A DNA stretch of 64,000 nt. Source: Eleusine coracana subsp. coracana (taxonomy: Eukaryota > Streptophyta > Magnoliopsida > Poales > Poaceae). Location of the stretch: assembly GCA_032690845.1 (NCBI GenBank), contig CM064427.1:22665164-22729163 (forward strand). The letters are read 5' to 3'. How positions within the stretch are numbered: position 1 is the first letter of the stretch; the number at the start of each line of letters is the position of its first letter. Below the pieces are notes generated by a model. The model saw only the letters and a program-made list of their open reading frames with translations. It was not told the origin of the DNA and did not search any database. The position numbers and the translations under genes are program-made. This document shows positions 10,819-22,185 of this stretch, in pieces.

Positions 10819-13178
10819 ATGGACGGTCCTAAGTCAGACAAACCCTCTAATTACGCCGATGATCAAAAAAGACTCTTACACAAGAAGAGAATAGCGAAGA
10901 AGAGAAGCAAGTCACTTGGAGATTTATAAACAGTCCACGCAACACCTCGAGTATTATTCACAATAGAAGACTCAGTTCAAGAGCAAGAAGAAGAGGAGAT
11001 GGCAGAGGTACCTATGGTTAATCGTCTCAAGCCACAATTGACTAGTATTGTCAAGACAGATTTCCAAAAAGCTCAAGATCAACTTCCATATCAATTGGAG
11101 AGATATGTTGGAATAATGGTGCAACAACCGTTCACAGGTTCAGAAGATCCCAATCATCACTTGCAACACTTCCTTGAGGTTTGTAGTACATTCAAGATAG
11201 CGGGATTGATAGGAGATCAAGCACGTGTGTGGCTGTTCCCCTTCTCTCTAGTTAGACGCCCCAAACAATGATGCAATGGATTGGAAAACACAGAAAAAAC
11301 GGTGTGGAACACATTAACAGCTGAATTCTTGGCCAAATACTTCCCCCCGGTAAGACTCAAGCTTTGAAAAATAAGATTCTTGGATTTACACAGAATATTG
11401 ATGAGAGCATTAGAGAAGCATGGGAAATATACAATGAGTATATGGATGCATGCCCTCATCATGGTCTGACGGTTGGAGAAGTTGTTGAGAAGTTCTACAC
11501 AGGATTGAATCTTTTATCACGTCAACATTTGGACGCCTCAGCTGCAGGATCATTCATGTCAAAAACCCCCACTGAAGCTAAGAATTTAATCAAGTTGTTA
11601 GTTGAAAATCAATCATGGGATGGTGAGAGAAGCTCAAGGAATTTGCAAGCTTCAAAAGGAGTAGCGCAGAGTGTGATTGAGAAAACTCAGGAAGAATTGA
11701 TTATAGATCGCTTCGATGCTATTCAAAGAAGGTTGGATAATAATCTTCATATCCCTAAGGAAGAGACACTCAAGCTGGCAGAATCACGCTCAACATGTAG
11801 TGAGTGTGGAGAATTTGGTCATGTGCAGAAAGATTGCCCTGAAGAGATGAAGATGTTAGAATATGTGAAGAATAGTGGATGGAAGCCCCAATATCAGCAA
11901 CTAAGGAGTTCTTTCTCTCCTAGTTCGTCCATGCAAAACTCTATCCCACTTCGTCTCCAATGTCATGAGTTCTTACAAGCTCAAGAGAAGATCAACAAGG
12001 ACAATCAAGCTAGATTCAAGGAGATTGATCGTGTCCTTGAGAGAGTTAATGACAAGGTGATAGATATTGGGAGCTCCAACCAGCAGATTTTGAAGCATAC
12101 CAAGATTATGGAGCAACAGATGGGACAGCTATCACAAGCCATTCAAGGCAATAAGGGGGCTATTCCTGGCAATACGATGTCTGAAGAACAGTTGAAGGCA
12201 ATAGCTACGCGATCAGGAAAACAAATAGAAGATCCAGAACACTCTGCGGGGGCAAAGAAGCCCCGCGCCGATCGGGGCACACCCGGCGCCGATCGGCGCA
12301 ACGACCCTGTCGGAGCCGATCGACTGCCTGAAAGTGCTGATCGGCGCAAGGAGGATGATGACCTCTCTGGTCTGAAGATGGGCGTGGAGACAGAAGAGCA
12401 TGGTCCTGCCATGTTTCTGGATACTCAACTACTAATGAAGACAGAAAGAGCGCGACAACACGACGAGCAGTTTGCAAGATTCGTCGATATTATGAAGAAG
12501 CTTTACATCAATGTCCCTTTTGTTAACGCTATACAAGTTCCCACCTATGCCAAGTACATTAAGGACATGTTGCAAAACAAGATGTCTCTAGTTTCTGAGG
12601 AGGTTGTGAAGGTCACTAAGGAACTAACGACGACAATCAATGATGTTGCACTGGAGAAGAAACCCGACCCTGGATCACCAAGCATCAAATGCATGATTAG
12701 AACAAGGATATTTGATAGGTGCTTGTGCGATCTTGGAGCAAGCGTAAGTGTTATGCCTTATCATATATTCACAAATCTTAATTTGCCTGAATTAGAGCCT
12801 ATGGGTATGTGTTTGGAGTTGGTCAATCAATCGGTACGCTTCCCTGATGGAATTGCTGAGGATGTGCCTGTTCAAATTGGAGATCATATCGTCCCCATTG
12901 ATTTTATTGTGCTAGACATGGATAAGAGAATGAGGACCCCGTTGATCTTAGGCAGATCCTTCTTGAGGATAGCAATGGCAAGTATTGATGTTGGGAGTGG
13001 TGAGATAAGCTTCGATATAAGTGGGACTCCCTACTCTTTCAAGTTTCACCCAAAGGGAGAAGAGTGCCGTGCTATTGATGAAGTGAAGAGATACAAGACA
13101 CCGTGGCATCGAGGCGTCGAAAGTAATTGGAGGGGATGTATGGATAGGTCGTCCAAGCTATATGAACCATGGAGATAA
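10819..13178 (+). pseudogene. Athila-type gag-protease of D
   Basis: Structural polyprotein and its protease. It starts at ATG 10819; a TAA at 10927 and a TGA at about 11269 interrupt the capsid part, and a one-base frame change near 11350 leads into the long open frame 11364-13178 (604 codons). That frame has a capsid tail, a CCHC zinc knuckle (CSECGEFGHVQKDC, about 11799-11840), a long hydrophilic linker, then the protease with the Athila/Tat-style active-site segment CDLGASVSVMP (about 12724-12756), IDFIVLDMD and the flap-side LILGRSF. Palindrome copies at about 12266-12345 are translated in frame into ADRG/ADRR repeats. The frame ends without running into RT. Confidence 0.88.
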
Positions 13179-14240
13179 GATGACCTTGTAGTGTCGCGGC
13201 CTCACATTCCGCACCGCGACACTAAGGAGTGATTGTTTGCGGGAAGGTCGAGCTCTTTGACCTCTAAATAACTAAAGCGCTCTTGGGAGGCAACCCAATG
13301 ATGGGGGGGGGATTTAAAAGTTATTTAGTGCTTATGGGAGGGCAACTCATTTCATTTAGTTAATTAGTGCTGGCCGGGAGGGCAACCCGGTGTTTTTAAA
13401 TTTGCTTGCTTGTGATAAAAACAATCTCCCGAATAAAAAATAATAGAAAAGTGTGTGCTTAATTCTTGTGTGCTCTTGTGTTGTCTGTTTATTTGTGCAA
13501 AACTGTGTATATACATACTGTAGACTAACAATACAGGAATATAAAAAAAAGACCAAAAATAGGAAGGAACAGAGCTTGTGCCGATCGGCGCACATCTGCG
13601 CCGATCGGCGCAGTATTGCCCAAATCAGGACAGAAGGCCGACAACGCCCAGAATTAAAGGAGTGCTAAACCAGCACAATAATTTTCTGAGACATAGCTAT
13701 TTTCAAGGATGAAAACAACATCTAGCAAAGAAGCGAGGGGCCAGAAGCAAAAAAACGGACGTCGCGCCGATCGGCGTGAGTCAGCGCCGATCGGCACGAA
13801 CATCAGAAGAGCCCCGACACGTATGCCAATACTATAGGAACATTGAAGAAGTGGAAATTAGGTGAAAGAGATAAACACGAGGCATCAGAATCAGCGCCAG
13901 ACCAAAAGACGAGGTGCAAGGGACTTGCGCCGTTCGGCGCCCTACTGCGCGGCGCAGGTACCCATGCATTTCCCAAATGGGCGACAAAGGCGGCAGGCAT
14001 TGATTTTGAGGAACTGGTATGATTATTTTGCAGGTGTGTAGTGCAGAGGAGACACGGAATTGACCAAAGCTGAAAAAGAGACGGCGCGCCGATCGGCGCG
14101 GGCCCGCGCCGATTGGCGCCGCCAACAAGACATCAGGATCCCGTGCTGTTCCCCTGCCAACCAACATGATGTGCCAGGAAGCGACTTGAAGGATGGGAAT
14201 CAAGCATCAGAGTGGTCAGAGCATTCAAAATTTGAATTGT
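13179..14240 (+). other. Spacer between gag-protease and ORF2 in D
   Basis: About 1.06 kb without coding motifs, in the place where RT and integrase would be in an autonomous element. It holds palindromes at 13580, 13600, 13766, 13786 and 14088 plus variants at about 13928 and 14107, again mostly in pairs about 20 bp apart. It also contains a poly-G run at about 13303-13311 and a repeated short gagggcaacccggt-like phrase around 13287-13392. Confidence 0.7.
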
Positions 14241-14336
14241 GCCGATCGGCGTAGGTACCCATGCCGATCGATGCGCTCTCAAATTTTGAAATTTTATGGC
14301 GGTTCCTTCTCCAGGAAGTTTCCTACACTATAAAAG
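14241..14336 (+). promoter_or_regulatory. Candidate internal promoter of ORF2 in D
   Basis: Palindrome at 14241-14250, a variant (GCCGATCGAT) at 14263-14272, then a GGCGGTTCC element (14298-14306) and TATAAAAG at 14329-14336, about 95 bp before the ORF2 ATG. The arrangement copies the LTR promoter (gap palindrome-TATA 48-49 bp in the LTRs, 56 bp here). Activity is inferred, not shown. Confidence 0.65.
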
Positions 14337-14414
14337 GGAGGCCAGGCGCCCCCATTTGGCACACCATCCCGGTAATCTCTCCACCTTCCCAACTACCCAC
14401 GATCTCGCACACGT

Positions 14415-14430
14415 TCCGCATTCCTCGCAG
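14415..14430 (+). other. Splice-acceptor-like site at the ORF2 start of D
   Basis: A pyrimidine-biased stretch ending CTCGCAG sits directly against the ATG at 14431. Comparable TGCAG sites end at or within two bases of the ORF2 ATG in A, B and C, which makes a real 3' splice site plausible. Confidence 0.55.
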
Positions 14431-16019
14431 ATGGATCGTCTCCGCTCCTCTGTCGGCAAGTTGGGCAAGAGGCTGCGCCGGGGAAGCAGTTCCGGTGGCA
14501 GCAGCGAGTTGAGCGGTAACTCCTCGGCGAGGGGTGGCTCCAACGCTCACGATGAGATGTCGGTGGGTGGTGCATCCACCGGCTCGGCGGCGGCAACATA
14601 CGAGGTCCGCGCCCGCCGATCCATCTCCGGCGCGTCCCTTCCAACAGGGTGTGCTACGAGGAACCAAACAGCGGCAAGCCGTGGGGTTCCCACATCACCA
14701 CCGCCGCCAGCATTCATGCCGCGCACAGTGGAGGAGGGCTTCACCCTTCTGAGCGCGGAGGAACAATGGCACTACCTCGCGGTGAGGGGAAGGTTCGTCC
14801 CCAACTTCGACTTGGACGAGACCTTCCTCACCTCGATCGGCATATGGGAGAACTTAAGGAGGATGCTAGACATCCTCGGCTGGGTGGATTTCCACCTCCT
14901 CTCCATGAACTACAACCTCGACGTCATCATTGAGGTTGCCTCTATGATGAGGCTTGGCACCGTCGAAGACGATAGCGAGGCCGTCAACTTCCGCGTCCGT
15001 GACATCAGCCACACGGTGACCATGGAGGCGGTGGCTCAAGCCTTCGGCTTCGATGCCAACGCAGACGTCGCCGACATCTTGGGATGCGAGGAGTTGGACT
15101 CCTTTTGGAGGTGGCTCTCATTCATAGAGGAGATGAAGTGCGGCAACATCCGCAACCCGACCATTCAAGTCTTCCATCGGTGGTTGGCGGCACGCATAGG
15201 TGACAAGGTCGACTCCAGCAACATCACCGATGCGGACTTGTGGTGTCTCTACAACGCCATCGTGAGTCCGTCTCATTGCAATCCCATGTCGGTGATGGTG
15301 CGGGGTTGGCTCGACAAGAGGGGCAAGGCAAGCAAGAAGTTGGCCTTCGAGGCCTATCTTCAACGCCTAGCAGACCTCGTCTGCGACAGCGACGGACCGG
15401 GAGGACGCAATGACAAGTGGGAGTGCACGACGGAGATCGGCGAGAATATGACTCGTGGCAATATTGTCATGGGAAGTGTTCGCGTCGGCTTCCATGTCGG
15501 CGGCACCAACGTAAAGCTCCCGTGTGCGGAGCTAGGAGTTTTTCTCCCTCGCAAGCTGGAGGGAGGAAATTGGCTTGAGGAAGGTCTCCTAGAGGGGGGC
15601 CGAGTTCTCAAGGATCGTCGTGGGCGGGTTCGACAGCTGGACACATCTACAGCAGCCTGCGGTGAGTGGGACTGCTGGGGGTCACGCCAGGAGTACCAGC
15701 AGTACCAGTCAGGGTGGAGCGACGCAGCGGGCAGTTCACAACCCTCTGTGCCGATAGGCGTAGGCGACGCACCGATCGGCGCACCCTACTGCAGCGCAGG
15801 CATTGACTACAGGTACCAGTGGTGCCTCCTGTGCCCGGTGCAGATTTTTTCGTACCCATGCAGGGGTACCTCGAAAACAACATGCACTACATCGAGTGCG
15901 TGGAGGAGGCCACGTCCCAATGGAGGTACAACCATGATGCGATGGTGGAGGAGTTCGAGCGACTCAAGGAGCGGTGCTATGGCTTCGATCAGCCACCGAC
16001 TCCACTTTCGGATGACTAG
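14431..16019 (+). pseudogene. ORF2 of D, Athila ORF-like protein of unknown function
   Basis: Starts MDRLRSSVGKLGKRLRR (basic), then a Ser/Gly-rich and Pro-rich region, then a folded core: FDLDETFLTSIGIWENLRRM, LGWVDFHLL, VTMEAVAQAFGF, VFHRWLAARIG and DLWCLYNAI. The same order of blocks is found in ORF2 of C, A and B (DFLEKIGM, MGWLNFV, VTWGDLHAMLGL, RFMHVWLAMTLF), so they form one family despite low identity. A frame change near 15800, among palindrome copies, moves the end into another frame (15819-16019), which encodes an acidic, probably coiled-coil tail ending PLSDD. The family resembles Athila-group ORFs of unknown function; an envelope role is not supported by any visible membrane segment. 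Confidence 0.75.
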
Positions 16020-17565
16020 AGTGCCTAGGAGTTAGCACATGTATCAGTTTCTCGGTTTGCGTTTTCTTTTATCTTTTGCAGCCTTTTTCTTTATTTACAT
16101 ATGTGTGTGTGAGTGGGTTAGAAAACTATGTATGGGGTGTGTTTACTTTCATGCAAGTGTGTTAGTAGTAGTTTTATTTTCATGCAAGTGTGTTAGTAGT
16201 AGTTTTATTTTCATGCAAGTGTGTGCAAAAATCATCACCATGTATTCAAGTTTTGATCTTAATATAATGGTGGCGGTTATGCTCTTTTAGGAGAATTGAA
16301 TTATTTATTTATTCTTAAAAAGTGTTGATGAAGATCAAATAATATTGAGCATTGAATAAAATTTTGAACTTACACTTAATGACTATTCGACAAATATGTC
16401 TTATGTGGAGCAATTTTGAGTACCCATGTGCTTCATTTGTGTTGTCCAGTTTGTAATGATAACTTAGTACCAATCTTTTCAAAAATAAATTTTCATGTTG
16501 TGAACTTTAGAATTTATTGTTTTCAAGATCCTTACCTACCAATGCCATATTTTGAACAATACTCATGAACCTTTGATATGTAGATAAACATTAAATTGAT
16601 GGTTGAGTTCGGTTAGGATTTAATTCTTTTTGGTATGAACCTTATTAAGATGGCAATTCTTTGTGTATCTTTTTCTAGCCTCAAAATTACTCATGCAAAA
16701 ATTCAATTCCGCTGAGTACACTACCATAAATCCAAAACATCTTGTTGAGTATCATTCCTTGACCACATCCTATATTTCTGGCTATATTTTATTCTTGAAT
16801 AAATGTTGAAGCCAGACAAATCAAATACCAACAAATGTTGGTAAATTTGGGTTGAGAGCCGATCGGCGCATCCTGAGCCGATCGGCGCAGCAGAGATAAA
16901 AAAAACTCTACTGTTTGCTAAGGGACTAGCAAAATTTTAAGTGTGGGGGGATGGTCTATGACATGCTTATTCTCGAAATTCATTCTAATATAGTCATGAA
17001 TCATTCCAACCATGTGCAATTTTCCAAGATCAAATTTTTGCTATGCCCATGTCCACATATCCAAAGTGTGAGTCCTTTCTTAAATTTTTCTTTCTTAATT
17101 GCCATCTTGATAAGTTTCTATAATTCCAATGAAGAATAATCTCATAGCTTTATAATATATTATAGATTTATGTTTGCAATCCTTGAATTACCTCACCTAG
17201 CTACTCATATAAGCCTTACATTAATATTATTTGATCATTATGATGTAGAATATAGGTTGAGTGATTTGAAAGATGAGTTGTTGCCTTGGATTATTTGGAA
17301 GATAGATTCTCTATGTTCACAACAATCTTTTAAGTGATTTTTATGTGTGGAAAAGTTATAATTTATGAGTTGGACATGATCTTTTGCTTTGGGGAGAACA
17401 TTAAGCTTATGCCCATATTTGATCTATTTTACTGAATACCAATATGAAATACACCATAATAGAACAATGCTCAACATTTGCTGATTTGAGATATCTCTTA
17501 TGATAGAAAGAGTATGTTTTTCGATTTTTCTTTCTTTTACTTTACTCGGGACAAGCAAAGGTTTA
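16020..17565 (+). other. 3' non-coding region of D with a 31-bp tandem repeat
   Basis: AT-rich, no coding motif. A 31-bp unit starting catgcaagtgtg is repeated at 16150-16180, 16181-16211 and partly from 16212. One palindrome pair lies at 16858/16877. Nothing else was recognised. Confidence 0.7.
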
Positions 17566-17578
17566 AGTGTGGGGGAAC
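17566..17578 (+). promoter_or_regulatory. Polypurine tract of D
   Basis: agtgtgggggaac immediately before the 3' LTR, the expected primer for plus-strand synthesis. Confidence 0.75.
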
Positions 17579-19204
17579 TGTTGGCACTTCCCAAGTGCCC
17601 CTTTTATATGTGAATATTAACCAAATTAGAGCATAATTGATACTAATTTTGGCCATTTACCTGTGATATTGCCTATATATTCGTATATGCGTTGTTTTGG
17701 AGATTTATTGCAGAAACAGGTAAAATTGGTGATTAATGCGATGATGGAGAGGACAGGAGTCCAGAACCGACGAAAAGCACTGATGAAGCCCAGTGCGCCG
17801 ATCGGCGCAGTCCATGAGCCAATCAGCACAAGGGTGTTTTGACCCACAGAAGTGACCGAGGCCCATTCCACATGTTTATGGAAGTTTATCTGCGCAAGAC
17901 ACTTGAAGATATTTGTCTAGAAGATTTATGGAACTTCAAGAAGATTTATGGAACTCCAAGATCTTAACATGCAGTACAAGACTTTATCTCGAAGGAAAAG
18001 GCCCACATGACAGCTGTGGAAGACAGAGGAACCGACTCATGGAAGAAATCAGAGAAGACACGGCTTGCGCCGATCGGCGCAATCCTGCGCCGATCGACGC
18101 AACCGCCTTATTTGCTAGAAACCGAGTCCTTTACGAGTAGAACCCCTTTAAATACTTGTAAACCCTCACCGCAAAGAAGGGAGGCGACAGAGGGACACCA
18201 GATTTGTGAGTTAGAGCCACCGGGGCTTGCCCCGTTAGAATAGATCTCTAGTTGAGCTTTCTGAACCATTGGAGTCAATAGTTGATCCGTCAAGGTAGGC
18301 CATCTTGACGGGGATGAATCTTACTCTATGTATCTCAAGGATGATTGAATATGTTGATGATGGTTTTGGTGATTTGTCTATCTTGATTCTATAATCATGC
18401 ATATGCTTATTCCAATCCCTTAGTTCTAGGCTAAGTAAGTAAATATTATCTTAATCGTGGTGATTAGGATAGTGTTCGAACATTGTATTGATTATGGTTG
18501 TTTGACGATGCTAGTAGTGTGGTTTAGCGGTGACAGCACTAAGCCTGCGCAGCACTATTGGATAGTTGAGTAGGGTAAGATACTCGCGCGATTAAGGGTT
18601 TCCTCTCAGCAGCGATAAATCGGGTGCCGCTCGGAAAGCAGGGTGGTCTTACTCATTATAGGTTTCATTGATCTATGTAATTACCAATTATGATGCCATT
18701 CAATTAGACTTTCTGGTTACGATCTCACTAGCAGATATCTGGCTACTCACTTAACAACAGAGGTTTACAAGATATAGCACACTTTGGCTTAGACTCACTG
18801 GTGTGACGATCGGCTCAACTCCTGCACCGATCGGCGATTGGCTTAGATTCACCAGTGTGCCGATCGGCTCGACTCCTACGCTGATCGGCGCAACCCCAGA
18901 TTTAATAGATCTTACGCACTTTGACATAGTGTCACTAGTGTGCCGATCGGCTCGACTCCTGCGCCGATGAGCGCAACGACAGATTTACTGTCTGACACAC
19001 CTTTGCGCTGGCCAGTCTCCCCCTCATGCAACCTGACCTTGATAGTAGCCTTGACTAGATCTTTTACTGTTAACTTTGTTTACTAAATCCCTAAGGTCTC
19101 AGTGGATTCGATAAACCTTGGAATACTCAATTCAAGGGAAAAAGTGCTACAATCATACACCGTCCTCTTGCGGTATATAAGTGGGTGCATAGATACGACC
19201 AACA
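17579..19204 (+). repeat. D 3' LTR
   Basis: About 1.63 kb, matching 9081-10686 with many substitutions and small indels. It keeps a palindrome pair in front of the TATA-like site where the 5' LTR has only one palindrome. It ends at 19204 against the atatc duplication. Confidence 0.95.
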
Positions 19205-20104
19205 ATATCCAAGTAAAAATCCTTCATCATATTTACTTTGAAATTTCAACAATCTTGAGCCTTTTGTCAATATATAGCACTTGCAACCAAATACACAAAA
19301 ACATGATATATTTGGCTTTCTTGCCACTAGCAGCTAATAAGGAATCTTTCTCAACAACCGATGGCAATAAAGTCTATTTGAGGCATGACAAGTGGTGTTA
19401 ATAGCTTCAACCCAAAAACTATCCGAAACATTATATTCTGAAAGCATTGACCTTGCCATATCAATCAAGGTTCTATTTTTCCTTTCAACAACACCATTTT
19501 GTTTTAGAGTGTACTTTGCTGAAAATTCATGTTTAATTCCTTTTTTCTGCACAATATTCATCAACTTTGTAATTTTTGAACTTGGTGCCGTTGTCACTTC
19601 TAATTTTCATGATGTTAAATTTGAATTCATTTTTAGCTCTTTTGGCAAAGTTCTTGAATATGTTAAATACATTTGATTTGTTATGTAGAAAGAATACCCA
19701 TGTATATCTTGAGAAATCATCCACAATGACAAGACAATAGCTATTTCCACCAATGCTTCGATATGTGGTTGGTCCAAACAAATCCATATGTAGTAATTCC
19801 AATGATCTTGTAGTGGACATAACACTTTTTGATGGATGAGAGCTTCCAACTTGTTTTCTGGATTGACAAGCACTACATAATTTATCCTTTTCAAAAATCA
19901 CATATTGCAATCCAATTACTAGATCATGACCAAGCCTTCTATGCCACAACCATTCTTTTGAGGCTTTGGTAAATAAACAAGTGCTCAAATTTGCATCTTT
20001 AGATGAGAAGTCCACAAGATAAAGATTTCCATACCGAAATCCTTTAAATATCAACTCATTATTCTTGATGCTAGTAATGATGACATCTTTTGGAGAGAAA
20101 ATTC
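19205..20104 (-). pseudogene. Copia S2 integrase and GAG-pre-integrase region
   Basis: Minus-strand pieces 20054-19533, 19597-19334 and 19327-19205. Motifs in order: LWHRRLGHDLV, LCSACQSRKQ, MDLFGPT, VDDFSRYTWVFFL (catalytic Asp region), MKIRSDNGTKFKN (second Asp), KHEFSAKYT, VERKNRTLIDMARSML (Glu region), FCVFGCKCYIL and DEGFLLGY, which continues across D at 9080. Frame breaks at about 19540 and 19330. The DDE core is nearly complete but not in one frame. It joins the protease upstream. Confidence 0.9.
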
Positions 20105-20450
20105 AAGTGAGTCCAAGATCACATTATTGAGCCATGGATAATTAATTGAAACTCAATGATTCAACTAGCAAGACATTTGAGATAGATAAATCATTTGAGA
20201 TAGCAATTTTTTCCAATCCTTTCACTTTGCCTTTGCTATTATCTCCAAAGGTAATTTTATCAAATTCTGAACCTTCATTATTCATTGAGGTGAACATGTT
20301 TCCATTTCCGATCATATGTTGTGAACAACCACTATCAGTCACCCAATGATGTCCTCCGAATTTGTAGTTCACCTACAAAACAAAATTAGGTTCTTTTAGG
20401 TATCCAACCTTGCTTGGGTCCTTAGAGGTTAGTGACCAAGGCTTTTGGCA
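20105..20450 (-). pseudogene. Copia S2 aspartic protease
   Basis: The frame 20372-20142 has the active-site segment WVTDSGCSQHMIG and then KITFGDNSKGKVKG, the standard copia retropepsin pattern with an intact D-S-G. It cuts the polyprotein in active elements. Stops lie on both sides. Confidence 0.88.
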
Positions 20451-21690
20451 CCCAAATACTTCTCTTCCTTGCACCAACTTGTGACAAGGCAATTTTTAAG
20501 TTTTGAGCCACATCTTATTTTTACAAACAAACTTGGCATAAACAACACGATTAGAAGATTTTATATGAACATAAGAAGCATCCATATCTCTAAACATCAC
20601 ATTCTTACTTCTGGTACAATCCTTTTCAAGATGCCCGGTATTTTTGCATTTAGAGCAATACAAACCAATTTCCTCAATGAAAGCAGTTTTCTTCTCAACA
20701 AAAGCACTTTTATTTTTCTTAGGTCCCTCATGCTTGAGAGTGAACCTTTGATGCTCCCACATTTTGTTAAAAACATTTTCACCATTGTGACAATTTGCAA
20801 AAGCTTTAATAAGAGAATCCACAGTTTCACGCAATTCATCATTTTTAACATTAAGCAAAGGGTCACATGAACTTGAAGCACTTCCATACGAATCAGTTTT
20901 AGATGAGCAAGGCATAGCTAATATATCCTCACATGAGGTTGATATGCTAGAAGTACTAACTTTATTCATACTAGGCACGCAATCAAGCATACCATAAGTA
21001 ATTCCAACATCTTCTTTTTCAACATGAGTATCTTAAGCTACCTTAAGCTTCTCATGAGCCTCCTTTAGATTTTCATGAGAGGTCTTTAGCTCCTCATAAG
21101 ACTCATGTAGCGAAGCACATTTCTTTTTCAATTCTTTATACAATTTCTTAGTCTTGCCTAGAGATTCATTAAGCACACTCACCATATTGACAAGATCATC
21201 ATATGAGAATGTGCCATCATCATCACATACCTTGGGTTCTCCTCTTGCCATGAAACACATATGTGAGTCAAATAGAGAAGGAGCTTCCTTGATGGCGATG
21301 CTTGCAAGTCCTGCTTTAGAAGACTTATTCTCATTATCACTATCCTCATTTTCAGAATCCAAACCTGCATCCAAATCCCATTCAACTAAATAGGCTTTGC
21401 CATCTTTCTTGTTGAACACTTTCTTGTAGTTCTTTTTCTTCCCCTTGCTATATCTTTCATCATCTTTCTTTTCCTTGCCATTTGTAGAAATATGTCCCAT
21501 GTCTCCACATTCAAAGAATTTCTTGTTTGTAAAAGGATTTCTACTTGATGATCTTCGGTCTCCTTTCTTCTTCATGAATTTCATGAACCTTCTTACCATC
21601 AAGGTAACTTCCTCATCAGTACTTTCACCTTCATAATCACTATCCACTTTTGACGCTTTGGCCTTGAATGCAGTATTCTTCTTGCTATTT
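20451..21690 (-). pseudogene. Copia S2 distal gag with zinc-knuckle segments
   Basis: 20990-20496 contains a CCHC knuckle, CSKCKNTGHLEKDC, in a basic context. 21647-21033 contains a second, degraded knuckle (FFECGDMGHIST, last Cys lost), a Lys-rich stretch, an acidic stretch and a heptad-like coiled-coil tail (LYKELKKKCASL to LKEAHEKLKVA). Nucleocapsid and RNA packaging is the family role. A coiled coil in this place is common in Sirevirus gag. Stops at about 21032 and 20495. Confidence 0.8.
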
Positions 21691-22185
21691 TCACATTAAT
21701 CACCATGAAGCTCTTGCTGTGATTGCTTGAAAATGCATGAGTAATAATTCCCCCAAGACTTGTGAGGAAGTTATCTTGGTCAAGTCCGACCTCACTAGCA
21801 TGGTGATAATTGTTTCATTCTTTGGTGGATAGGCTCTAAGAAACTTGTGAGAAATATCCACGTCTTTAACCTTGAATTCATGGTCCATGAGTTCGTTCAC
21901 AATATGTGTCAACCGAGAAAAACTTGCTTTCAAGTCTTCATTTGGTAGCAAACTGAATTTCTCAAACTTTCCTTTGCAAATGAATAGCTTGGCACTCTTG
22001 ACCATACTTGTGCATTCATGAGCCTCAATGAGGGTTTGCCAAACTTCATATGCTGTGGTAAGTTTGCAAACCCTATGATATTCTTCTTGGCATAATGCTT
22101 GAATGAGCACATTCATTGCTTTTGCATTGGCTTTCATATTTTCTAGGTCTGCGGTTGTGAGCTCTTGTGGATTAAGCACGGTGCA
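21691..22185 (-). pseudogene. Copia S2 gag capsid (UBN2-like)
   Basis: Frame 22179-21700: AKAMNVLIQALCQEEYHRV, AYEVWQTLIEAHE, NEDLKASFSRLTHIVNELM and DLTKITSSQVLGELL match the helical gag domain of copia elements. The N-terminus, primer site and 5' LTR of S2 are missing; the reading frame runs into Athila-type sequence at about 22186, so a later event truncated it. Confidence 0.85.

Larger units (their letters stand above)
9299..18951. repeat. Dispersed palindrome GCCGATCGGC, about 20 exact copies within D
   Basis: Exact copies begin at 9299, 9320, 9571, 10301, 10341, 10424, 10445, 12288, 13580, 13600, 13766, 13786, 14088, 14241, 16858, 16877, 17797, 18069, 18859 and 18942 (hand count), with about a dozen one- or two-base variants. 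Many are flanked by GC to give CGCCGATCGGCG. A given 10-mer is expected about 0.01 times in 10 kb. Copies are usually in pairs 19-21 bp apart (9299/9320, 10424/10445, 13580/13600, 13766/13786, 16858/16877, and 18069 with a variant). They lie in LTRs, gag, the inter-ORF spacer and the 3' region. Confidence 0.95.
9081..19204 (+). mobile_element. Athila-type element D: gag-protease plus ORF2, no RT or integrase
   Basis: A complete 10.1-kb LTR element with a perfect 5-bp target duplication (atatc, 9076-9080 and 19205-19209), LTRs starting TGTTGGCAC and ending CCAACA, a tRNA-Asp-type primer site and a polypurine tract. The interior has only gag-protease and ORF2. No reverse transcriptase, RNase H or integrase motif was seen in the 1.2 kb between the two ORFs or downstream, so it would need pol in trans. 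Every part of the element, coding parts included, carries the palindrome GCCGATCGGC. The two LTRs differ at many sites, so the insertion is older than C. Confidence 0.95.

Noticed and set aside
14323..15883. Several long open frames opposite to ORF2 of D
   Set aside because: They are shadows of a GC-rich coding region, with Arg/Pro/Ser-rich composition and no recognisable motif.
9299..18951. Regularly repeated palindrome as a CRISPR-like array or restriction-linked bacterial motif
   Set aside because: Spacing is in pairs, the repeats are 10 bp, and the context is a plant LTR element with a target duplication.
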